Below, piece by piece: positions 1 to 11,900 of a DNA stretch of 64,000 bases (position 1 is its first letter; each line of letters begins with the position of its first letter). The notes below the pieces were generated by a model that saw only the letters and a program-made list of their open reading frames with translations, was not told where the DNA came from and searched no databases. The translations under genes and the position numbers were made by a program. Source of the DNA: Trichoplax sp. H2. Lineage: Eukaryota > Placozoa > Uniplacotomia > Trichoplacea. The stretch lies in NCBI GenBank assembly GCA_003344405.1, contig NOWV01000266.1, positions 1 to 64,000 on the forward strand, in the 5' to 3' direction.

Positions 1-2148
1 TGAGGTATATCGATAACTGTACTAAAATGTAAAATGTATAAAAAACAGAATAGTAACATTTATTTCAGATAGCAATGCAAGAATAGGTAAAATTAAGCAG
101 ATTCACTTTCAGGTGCATAAACCTTGATTGATGGGCTGCAGTAGCTGTCACAGTACGATATAAAACTAAATAAACTACATAGCTTAAATAATGTGTCTAC
201 GTCTGCGATAATGTTACTGTAATACGAAGGAACCAGTAATGAACGAATGGAAAATTCTTAGAGCTACTACATTAGCCGCCAGACTATTTCAATCCAGCCG
301 GAATAAGACACTAGCGTACTGGTACATAAATCTTACACACCGAATAAGTGATCATAAAAAAAAAGTTATCATCGCAGTTTCGAAAATGCCAATCTTTGCG
401 AATTTAGAGACAGTACAGATGATACGTTACGGTATATATATATGTACAGTAAACCAATTTTTAGACATACAATCATTCACATGTATTGGTGTAGAACGTA
501 AGGCTGTAGTCACATGCATGTAATGATGTCAGGTTGAGGAATATTTTATAGAAGTAAATTTCACACGCAGTAGCTAACGTACCTGGCCAAGCATTATACA
601 ATACCAGAGAAAAATGCCAACACCCTAAGAAATGAAGCAGAATAAATTAATTTGAATTTATAGTTTGGTATCAGATTTCGAGCTAAAGCACAGTTGCTTT
701 GCTTACCAGCATTGAAACAAATACATTATGAAATGCATCAATAAATGAATTATATTGAATGCAAATTAATGATTGCGTTATCCAACAGCAAAGTTGCAGA
801 GATATCAACGAAATCTCGCTTCCGATTATAGACCTAGGTAATGAAAACATTTTATATGCAAATACTTCACTAATCAAGTCCATCAGAAACCTACTTTATA
901 CAGTCATTATAAATTAAATAAAATATGTGTTAACAAAAACTTTAGTACTATGAATTAGGCCAAGTATTAACAGAAACTGTAGTATTAGTAGTGTTGTGTA
1001 TGATTCGCCTATTGTACGCGCTTCGTGATAAGAAATTATATAGTACTCTTATATAAATTCAACCCCTTTCCACCAAGAAATTTCATAAATTGTACAAGTT
1101 TTGTAATAAGAAAGCGCCTATTGTATAGCTGCAATCTAGACTAAAGCCAATCGAGGGCTAAATTGACACAAATATATATGATGAAGAGTTTTATTATTCG
1201 GTAATTAATTTCCGTTATAAAAGTTTATCGTTTCGTCAATCACTCTAGCGGATATGCTTTTAATGATGAGGCTATTTATGTAAAAATAATCAATGAGAGT
1301 AGTTCAATTAAACCCTGAAAATAAAACTTTACAAGTACAGTACCTACGGAAATATCTCTAATTTAAGAAAGAAATATGAGGCAGACCCGCATATGTTCTG
1401 AAAGAAAGGCGTAATCGATAAATCTAAAAGACTACCTTAACATGCCTTTCATGAAAGAAAAAAATTTAGCAATTAAGTGAACTTTAATTACCAAAAAATG
1501 ATACTAATTTTCTGATTGTGTGCTACTTTAGAAAAATTTTCATTAATATTACTAATTAAAAAAATTTCGAAACACTAAATGAGGTAAAGATTAAAAAACA
1601 AAGGAAAATTTGTATATACTGAGAAAGACCGAGCTACTGGCATTTCCGAATTAATTGCTGATTTGCTCAGATTTTATGTGTATATAGACTAATCAGATTC
1701 GTGTATAAAGACTAAAGTCTATATACACGTAAATCTGAGCAAACATTACCAACTTACTTTACTTTATCATTGCATAAGTTTTATTAATAGCCACTGTCAA
1801 TAATAAAGAATATCATTATGAAACGTAAAATAGAAATATATGACTCGTACAAATAAAACCGACTATATCACAAAAGTTGAGTCACATCAGTCTAAAAATA
1901 ACATTAAAATGAAGGATTAAAATGATTTCACAAAGGCCTAGTAATAAGCGATTTTCCGGAATAAGGAAAAACTGTATGTGTTAGCTATCTCATACCTAAA
2001 TAGGTAGTGCAAACGTAAAAAAAGAATGATCACTTCTTGGTTATGAAAACTAAGAAAGAGAATCCTTTAAAATACAGAAATGACCAGGGATGCTATATTA
2101 TATGACCTAATAAAGAAATTCTTAAAACTGTAATAACGTCGAGCTTAC
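1..2148. other. No gene assigned; possible receptor 3' end
   Basis: I see no convincing exon here. The adhesion receptor on the minus strand is still open at its last recognised exon (ending at 2149, one base into a codon), so its short cytoplasmic tail and stop codon should lie in this stretch. Two candidate minus-strand terminal exons fit the phase, one starting near 2050 and one near 1972. Each reaches a stop within a few codons, and I cannot choose between them. A separate minus-strand segment around 583-625 has good splice signals but no recognisable product. The stretch also holds an inverted repeat at 1662-1743. Confidence 0.5.
1662..1743. repeat. Inverted repeat, hairpin or small MITE-like element
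   Basis: Left arm 1662-1689 begins TTTGCTCAGATTT. Right arm 1717-1743 is its reverse complement with about one mismatch or gap. The loop is about 27 bases and AT-rich. It could be a foldback element or a remnant of a small non-autonomous DNA transposon. I see no clear target-site duplication. Confidence 0.7.
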
Positions 2149-5100
2149 CGTATAACATAGTGTATACTGAAATATGATTATACGAGTTAATAAAAAAATG
2201 TAAACAGATTATCCGTGTGATGTACATAAAATGTAAATACGAAGAAAAGAAAAATTTTTCATCAGTCATTTCAAGTAAAATTGAGAAACTACGAAAGGTA
2301 TTGCAAATAAAAGAAAATTTACGAACTTTCTGTATAAATTTTTTTTCGAGACTAACATGATTTATCATAAATATGAATAAATTTTAATTTAATTCTACCG
2401 CAGCAGCAGTAAAATTTATTATAATATTAGCAGAATGGATAATTTAGACTCGAAATTAGTAATTTCTGAATATGTACTTACGAACCTAAAGCCTTTCCCT
2501 AGTACTTTCTTATGTGAGATTTCCATTAAATAAATAAACTTGACGTATCGAACAAGAACAAATACACTAAGCTAAAATAATGGAAGTTATTTATTAATAA
2601 CGGAAATTCACAAAGAATGAAAGAAAGAAATTATTTATACCAAAGTTACTAGACATTTTTAAATACATTCCAATTAAGGTTTATCTGATATTTTTAAAGC
2701 CCTTAAATATACAAATAAATGATATATATGAAACTAGTAACATTAACACTTGTAGATTTTGTAACAAAAGAATCGGGTGGTAAGCAGAAATTCTAATAAA
2801 TTTAGAAATTTAACGAAAGCTGTTAATAGCCTACTGTATTTACATAACTATATATATGAAATGTAAACTTACTGCGGATATGGCACTGATTGGCATGATT
2901 AGAAGATAAAATATATAATGATGATTTCGGCAATAACTGCAAAATACGATCGCATAAAACTATCAATACTTGAATATTACAAAAATTCTTACGCATCGTC
3001 AAAATTCTGAAGTCCATTTGAAATAAATCAACAATAAATTATATGATAACAATTTTTTTTACGAATAATTTGTGATTACCGTGACGTAGAAAAAAATAAT
3101 GTATAAATGCATAAAAAAGAATTGAAAATATAACGATAAATTATGGGTACCAGTTTTCAAATTAAATTCTTAAAATATTAATCTAAATCAGAAGTAAATA
3201 TTTAAATATACGGCAGCTCGTAAGTTTTCCTTACCAGGTGCTGCTGACTTCCATTGGATATTGTGTAAATACTGAAATGATCAGAAGGACAGCCGGTAAG
3301 CCTAATCAGTAAGAAAAGGACTATTCTAAGTTGCAATTAAAAAAAGTCTATCTAACAAGAAGTAAACTAAAAATCTATACAGTAAATTTCTGCGCGGATA
3401 TACAAAAAATCATACTACCAAATTATGTATTCGTATTTTTTGATACTGATGATCCTATCATTTAAGTAACCCTGACATATCCTTAGCAGAATACGCTACT
3501 CTTCCATAATAACAAATACAATTGCTATTTAAGTGCCCTTAGGGCTATCGTAAAGAATACGAAACATACTGTCTATAACCAGAGTCTAATCTTGTATATA
3601 TAGCACATTTCACAAATTTCTTCGCAGCGATTTATTGATAACGAAATATCTAACGTTGTAAAATTTATATTCATGCAATGAAATGAATCAATGCCTATGT
3701 TTAAAACAATCGCTCGTTATTCTTTTAAAAGAAAATAATCTCCTTCATGGATAAAGAAATTAGATCAAAATATGTTTACAGACAAACATCGCTTAGAACC
3801 GTCAGCTGTTCATTAGTCCCTAAACACATAAAATTTAAATATCTACTGTGAAACAGTCAATGCAAACATTACGGTAACAGCTTCTTAAATTTAAATAAAT
3901 AATAAACAGCTTTAACAAAGTAACTCATATTACAACATTTACTGAAGCTTGTTTAAATGCAAAGAAATGATAACTGTAATGTAAACGTATTATAAAAAAA
4001 AGAACGGTAAAACAGTACATTATCATTTAAAAGAGTAGAAGAATGAAGAACTTCGCGGTAGTGCCGTAATAACTTTTAATTTTTTTACTGGTCTGTGCTG
4101 TACTTATTTATCAACTTAAATGCAACTACTACAAACTGAACTTAAGAATACCGACAGTTCTACGAGAGTAACTCCGATTAGAAATAGTAAGAAAAATTTG
4201 TTTAAGTTCCTTGAATTGGTACTTCTAATGCGAGTTACTTGTTTTAAAAATATTACAGAAACGGTTTTTTCGATTACTTTTGGCTCCCATAAATTTCTTT
4301 AAAAATGTATAAAATAAATACCTACAACCCGACGCACCATAGGAAATTCAATACGTTAATTATGCAAAAAACTTCTTATTAATGTTCCTATACTGCCTTG
4401 TTATATTATAATATAACCTGTCTAAACTCGATCGTTAATAAGAATAGCTGTGTACGTTAACAAAACGTCTCAGACGCATCGATTGAAAGTGATGCTATTG
4501 CTATTCCTTTCTAACCAAATGGCAGATTTAGTTAAAATAACAAAATGAAAAATTTAAATGTCTGAAAATAAATACATCCTTTCAAAATTATAGTATGTAG
4601 GATTATTTTACAATACCCATATGGGTTTATCGTTAAGAAAACGAAACACTTTATAAATTAATATTTGAAAACACGAAATAATTGCATGGAATCCAAAATC
4701 TAGAGCGAACTTACTAATTAGTATAGTATAGCTTTTTTACCGAACCTAATTTTTTGTCGAATAAGACAATACGATTAACTAAATTTTATAAGATTCGAAG
4801 TTATAGTTGCATATACAGTTAAGTAAGGAATTTTTTAAAGATAAGTAAATGGCTAGAGTGTATTAAAATTTATAGATGGAAGTAAATACCGTATCCATAT
4901 GCCAAAGACCAGGCCAGTCTATAATTTCTACTTCTATTTCGGTGATAAGTTCTTAAAGCAATTTGAACTTCAATTGTAGCCCACGTAAAGCAGGATAAAA
5001 CAAAAAAGTAAAGAGCTGATGCAATGACAGAACACTGGACCTACGTAGGGTCGATAAAAAATTTTGTAAGTAATCAATCCTGTTTCAATCTAATATACTA

Positions 5101-5952
5101 CCCAAAATATTGTGAGTGGGGAAGTGAAATAAGGCACGAAATCTCTGTTAGATTAATATTTTTTCCCAAACAATTTTGGCTTAAGAACTAATGTGAATCG
5201 AAGAAACTCAGCAAAACTCTTGCAATCGCTTAAATGATTATTGAAGTTACGTGCACTGATTCTATTAAAAACTTTAGAGTTTAAGATATACATTCCAAAG
5301 TCATTTCCAGTCGACAGTATAATGCTGTTTTATTCCCATGAATTGATGAAAGACTTGACTAGAAATATTTTATACTTGGTAGATTTAGCGCTTAGGGATT
5401 TTAGACATACACGTATTGTGTACGAATCCATGCCAAAATTTTTACCTGATGTACATTTAAAGCGTATATGATGTATATGGAGGAATGTAAAGTAGAAGAC
5501 CAATAATTCAATAAATCAATTCTGGTTTAAAAAGCATACAGTATATAAAGAAATGAGGGATATACAATCAACAAATATTCTAGGACTGCAATTTTACCTT
5601 CGATATGTTCCTAGCCATGCTTTCCGCTATCATAAATAAGAGAGACGCAAAACCAGAAACTGCCGTCAAGTTAATTATAGGAAGAAACCGGGAGCAGAAC
5701 CCACGAATTCTAAATTAGAAGAGAAGCTTATTTTCAGCCACTGCAGATCCAAAAGGTCCAAGCATTCCGTAAATATTTACATACGGCTACGCTAAAACTT
5801 TGAAATTAGGTAATACTCAGCGTAGTAGAGTAAAATATTACTACAAACCTTATTAAATAGATATAATATCCAAAAGTTAGCGTATTACAAACAAGTGATA
5901 TCCCATGTGACATATAAATGAAACCTGTAGTTTGAAAGGTAATCCTAGAAGA
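2149..5952 (-). other. Receptor seven-helix region (adhesion/secretin class)
   Basis: Helix 1 is in 5849-5952 (FIYMSHGISLVCNTLTFGYY). Helix 2 is in 5598-5709 (INLTAVSGFASLLFMIAE). Helix 3 and the second intracellular loop are in 4890-5040 (CSVIASALYFFVLSCFTWAT, then RNYRLAWSLAYGYG). Helix 4 is in 3235-3301 (LPAVLLIISVFTQYP). Loop 2 and helix 5 are in 2873-2936 and 2482-2571 (HHYIFYLLIMPISAISA). Helices 6 and 7 are in 2149-2329 (SSYLHFMYITRIICLHFF). Every junction keeps frame. The helix-3 Cys and the Cys in extracellular loop 2 that normally form a disulfide are both present. Helices 1-5 match the adhesion pattern well. Helices 6-7 are more divergent and lack the usual tryptophan and QG motifs. 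Confidence 0.75.
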
Positions 5953-8900
5953 CTGCAGAATAAATTGAACAAGAGTAGTTGGAGCACTTGTATTAGCTGT
6001 ACTTCTGCTACGGTATTAGTACTATGGTATCTTACGTTATCTTCATTTACAAATAGCGATAGTAAACCGATGTTACTATAATTCATGCAATTACAAATGG
6101 TACATGATGCATTGGAAAATGCAAATTGACAACCAGGATTCAACAAAATACTGCTCCTGAATGAAACAGAAGAAGAATTAAAGTGTTGTTATGTCACTGT
6201 ATCATTTGCATAATACCATCTCGTCGAGATCAGAAAAATTAAAAGCTAACGTCCAAGTGTAAATAAATTATACTAATTAATGCACCAATAATGCAAGTCA
6301 ATTTATTAGTAATACTAAATGAATACATTTACTTTGGATTAGCGAGTTCTCGAAAACCTATTTTGGATTTACCTTGGCTGATGACTCCAGTAGACACACA
6401 TAGAATCTCTTCTGACACCGGTTATTAAGACCCGCTATAGAATATTAAAGTCATTTTTAATTTACGAAATACAACAGGTGAAGACTGTATCTAATTAGAG
6501 ACAGAAAGCTAAGAGCGACAAAATCGTTAACGAAAATCTACGATGCTACACCAACATACAATGTAAAAAACTGATATTTATGTTGCCGGTATTCTATCTA
6601 AATGATCATTACTCCGTGGCTTTGTTACTTAATTTATCCCATATGCTCGAACCTGTTTGGGATGCTGGAATATAATTTTTATGGCCACTTTTACCGGAAA
6701 ACGATTAATAGGTCCTATTCCGATCGAAACCATATCATCTAACGACATACTTTGAACTTCCTTAGCGTATCTTACACAAAAATTTCAATAAAATTAGAAG
6801 CAAAACAGTAATTTAATTTTAATTTATGCTCTGATTACATTTCAAGCGATACTAAGCTTAAACTGACATGTAAAGTTTTGTATTCTTTAAAGATAAGGTA
6901 GCAGCTTCAGACGTCAGTTAAAGTGATGAATTTTGAAAAAATTTAATTTGCGCAAATAACTAATAATTGAATAATGGCTAATTTGACAAGGTAGCTAGGC
7001 ACTATAGTACCTGAAAATTGCCTAGCTACCTTGTTAATTTAGTACCTTAAAACGGAGTTACTTTTGGCTATGGGTATAAATTCTGCTAAGGTCGTATATT
7101 TCATAAATGCAATGCAAAGACGGGACACATTATCTATTTCTGAAAAGTAAGAAAAAAAGACTCAGTATTTGCTTATTATCGATTGTTACGAGTCCTAAAA
7201 TTTGTTGTAATATAAACGATAATAGTAATTCGATGCAAGCTTAGAATATAAGTGTTATAAGCTGGAATAAACAGTTTAACGTGCACTACTTTAAACAAAG
7301 TACAACAATAGGATAAAATACAAAATCCGAAATTAAGAGAAAGCGTAAACTAAAAAAATGCCGTCCTAAAAGTTTTGATGCATCTTTGATATTAATTTAA
7401 ATCTCCTTTATTTTTACTACAACGGTATTCATTAATCCGAAGGCGCGATGAAACAAAGAAAAAAAATTGTATAAAATCGAAAAGCATGTAATTGAACAGA
7501 AAATGCTAACTTATCGGAATACCCTTAAGCATTTCTTCAGAAAAAATAGCCGTCGTATAATCTCCGCGGGAAGTTTGTGAAGTAGAAAGCACAAGCGATT
7601 TATTATAGCCAGCTGGTAAAACTCTTAATTTAATTTCTATTTAGCAAAAAAAATTCAGGTAGTAAAGAAGTAAAATATAAAAATTATTTCATCATTTGAT
7701 TTTAAAATTACATTTCATTAATAAATACCAATGTTGGAATGCTTAATAGATAAGGAATTCGTTAACGGATCTTGCCATCGTAACGCAATCTTCTTAAATG
7801 CATTAGCAACATCTACGACACTAACATTCTAATTAATTGTTAAGAGGACCTTATTTGTAAGTATTGAACTGACACATAAGAAAAAAGGTGTTCAATAAAA
7901 TTCTAACCGACGTCATGGAAATACTCTGCCATTGCCGCTTTAGAGTTACATTTAAAATGCTATTCACAAGCAATGCGAAATCCTATAAGGAAATTATAGT
8001 CTTAATTGATTTTTTAAAAAACATTAATAGCGTGCATGTCATTACCTACAGCTAAGTAGCTAAGCACGTAGTGATTGGTTACAATATCAGCAGATATAAC
8101 AGTAATGTACTAACTACAGTATTGTATGCCCCGCATCACCCGTAGCAATAGTCTACCAATCTGGCGCGTTCTCAGAACGAGCCTGATTATACAATATTAA
8201 TATTAATAAATACAAGGCCAAATTAATTTCGATACTTACTTGTAAAGTTTTATTTGCTACAGAATCGTTACAATCACGTGCAATTACGTTTAAGAATGAA
8301 ACTATTGTGATTATTTCTCCAGTTATCATGTCCCCATTGATGCTATTTACAAGAGGTAATTCACGTGAGAGATAACCACAGTCATAAAAGCCAGATGAAA
8401 TCTAAAAATTTCATTTATTTGTCAGGAAAACGTATTCGTCCATAGACAAAAATTTTAAGGAGAAAGCGTGTGTCTGAAGTAATGACCTGTTAAAATTTAG
8501 ATACTTGTACACTCAGTAGAACTGCACTAAGCATTATATTTTCGAATATCTCGCTATTACCGTTGCTTTTAATGAGTACAGCTGTTTTGTCATGCATTCG
8601 GTCAAATCAGGATTCTCCCACAAAGCAGCATTTCTATGCCTTCTACATTTTCTTTTAGCTATACCTTTAAATATTAATTGCCCTTAAATCATTATTAATT
8701 GTTATATACTATAAGCGGCTTGTTTTACTGTGTTAGCACTATATAATTTGAAGTTTAATATTGTTACTTAAAAGGTATACACAACATTTGCAACATAATT
8801 TCAAATTTTAAGAACAGCAATTCAATTAAAATAGCTATAGAATTCAGACCAATCTTATTTGTTTCAAACCGAAAATATCTACGGCAATTGCATTGCCTAC

Positions 8901-11900
8901 TAAGACTTATTATATATACATATATATTTTTTATACATTATCGAGATATGCGGAAAGCGAAATTTAAACTAAAGGTTTACCCACGAAATTTTCAGGACAC
9001 ATTTGCAAATCAGTCTGGGTAGCTCTAGTTGCAGACCATTGTACACCTTGCTTTTTCTCACTTTTACAAATAAGATCGCTGTCTAATAAGATAATAAGGC
9101 AGTCAAGATATAGTAAAATTTGATGACACAGGTGCTCATCAAAAGAACTAAAATTAATAAATCTGAATGCACTGTTTAAATAATACATATATATATGTAT
9201 TTACATACGTTTGGTAGTATTAAAGTAAACTCTCTATCTCTACAGTGAAAGGCAACCTATATCTATTTAACTTGTTACATTAATATTAACTTTTTAATAT
9301 AGTCAGAACGGCACTGACGGATCCTTTCCCTGCTGAATTAGATGCGATGCATGATAGCTGATGATTTTCTGTCGTCAAATTACTAGCAAGAATCAGAATG
9401 GAGGTGTATCCTTTGTTTGAAATTGTAGCATTGGAATCTACCATTTGATGAAAACAGCAAATTGAAAAATATCCAATATAGCTTTAAATTCGATCGCCTA
9501 GCATATTATTTCAAATGACTGATTACAATTATATAATTTCTTGTATCTGTTAAATTTGATAATTACAATTATATGTACTATATAACATACTAGCAGTGAA
9601 CACCGGTTACGATAACGTAACGGGTAATCACTGTTAGTTCTAGTTATATTTATTTAATAATGTAAATATTCATAATAATTTATCAAACGTTGAATTAACT
9701 TAAAACTGTACAATACATACAAAAACCATACTGACTATACTATTATAAAGATTCTATTTTATTAAAAGAATGTAATGTCCCGATGCCACATTTAATTTAT
9801 TTTTGCACCTCATAAACTTACTCGTCAACAAACTGCCATCGAGATACCATGTATACTGTATTGGTAAGGAAACTACGCCAGTCTGCGCAGTAATATTAAT
9901 TATGCAGGTAAATAATGGCGTTTGTCCGCTTGTTATCGTTAATGGGGATAAAAATGGTTTCGGTTGAAGACCGACATCTGTGCAATTGCGAAATGTAAGT
10001 AAAACAATCCTTTCATTAGCAAGCATATAGAAATTAAGTTCAGAAATGGAGTACGTTGATAATTATAAGCAAGATCTACAGTAAGATTATGTACTGGAAC
10101 AACGAAACTAACCTGTATCACAAAATTGGCCGATCCATCCAGGGGAACATGCACAACGATAACGATCATCTCGTACCCTGCAGTAGCCACGGTAACAAGG
10201 ATGATTCTGGCAAGTCTGAGAAACTTCATCGGCTGATAAAAATATAGGTAACAATTCTCTGGATAAATATTTTACGGTTAATTTAAGGTGTAAGAGGAAT
10301 ACTGGTACAACATCTACATATTAACGTTGGGGTGGAGCTGACTTACCTAAATCAGGGGTTAGATTTGTCATAGTTATGTACACAACTTCGCTCTGAGGCC
10401 CATCGCCACCATTGTTGTAGGCATTTACGTTGAAGGTATAGACATAATTACTTAATAATCCAGTAATCACAGCAGACGAAACGTCGCCAATTCTCATCAC
10501 ATTTACTGCATCGCTATCATTTAAAGAATAGACAACCTATACATTTTACGATAGTCACCCAATTATTTTTTTGCACTGGAATTTTAAAATATGATTATTG
10601 CGTCACTAGACCAAAAATACACTATAAATTTTTTTCAAATGTAGGACACCAGTGCATACCGGTATATACAGTCCTGAACAGATCGAAATAGCTCGATGAC
10701 CAATATTTTATCTCATATTTAGGTAAGAATGCCTAAGATACCTATCGTAGATCAAAATAAGTAGAAATTAAATATTGAGGTTACCTTATAACCATTGACT
10801 ATCGATGATGCAATTTTTCTCCAAAATATTTGTACACTTGTTTCATTGATTTGGAAAACTTCTATTTTATCAGGCGCCGAACCTGGCGGTGCGAGTCCGG
10901 TTTTAACAAAAATTGGGGTGCTCATGTTTCCTTCACCATAGTAATTTTTGGTTTGCATCCTTACTTCATAAATAATGTTACTTCGGAGACCATGAATCAT
11001 AGTTTGATAGTGACTAAGTAATCTGATTCTTGTATATTTCTGACCACGGTTATCCCGCTCTTTATACAAAAGAAAATATTGAATTCCTGGACCACAATGG
11101 TATTCTCGAGGCAATGGAGTCCAGCGGACACTAATTACATCTGGCATACTTTTCGATCCAGTGGCTCTTACAATATTTGGTAAATAAATAGGAACAGAAC
11201 CTTTGGTCTGCAGTTCAATAATTTGATTACTCTTACTCCTCCCGACACCGTTTTCAGCCACTACTGTAATTCGATATCTATTCCAAGGCGATAAGTTAAG
11301 CTTTGCCGTATTCATATTTGGAGATATATCAGGATTTGCTACTTTAAAGGATGTGTTGTTATTTACTTGGTAAAGTACTATAAACCGGATTAAAGGCTTA
11401 AAATTTTCTGATCCTGGAACCCAACTTATAAAAACACTTTTAGCTGTTAATTCATGATAAGTAATATTACGCACAGGATCAGGAATATCCACCACAATCA
11501 ACTTAGTCTTATTAGCTATATATTTATTAAGAAATCGATCATCATATAGTTTAACTATGCAACTATAAATTCCAGTATAGTTGAATGTTGCATTTGATAC
11601 CGTTAACAAAGAAACGAGAGGAGAAATGTGATAAATAATAATACCACTGCAATTACTCAAGTTCACGTCATCCTTTCGCCATTCCAGCTGCATTAATAAA
11701 CGAGCATCTTTTGTTACGCTACAAGTAAGGGCGAAAGAGTAATATCTCCGAATTAATACTTCCTTAGAGGAGTTAATAGATAAAATAGTCTGATTACGAA
11801 CGACAACATTAATTAACTTAGAAGATTCCCCATGAGAATTTCTCGCCATGCAGCGATAAACTCCTTGGTCTTCCAAGACGACATCATGCAGCTTTAAGTT

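Noticed and set aside
5241-5520. Minus-strand segment near 5440-5510 as receptor helix 3
   Set aside because: Its phase does not fit the helix 2 exon. The segment 4890-5040 fits in phase and has the conserved Cys and Trp.
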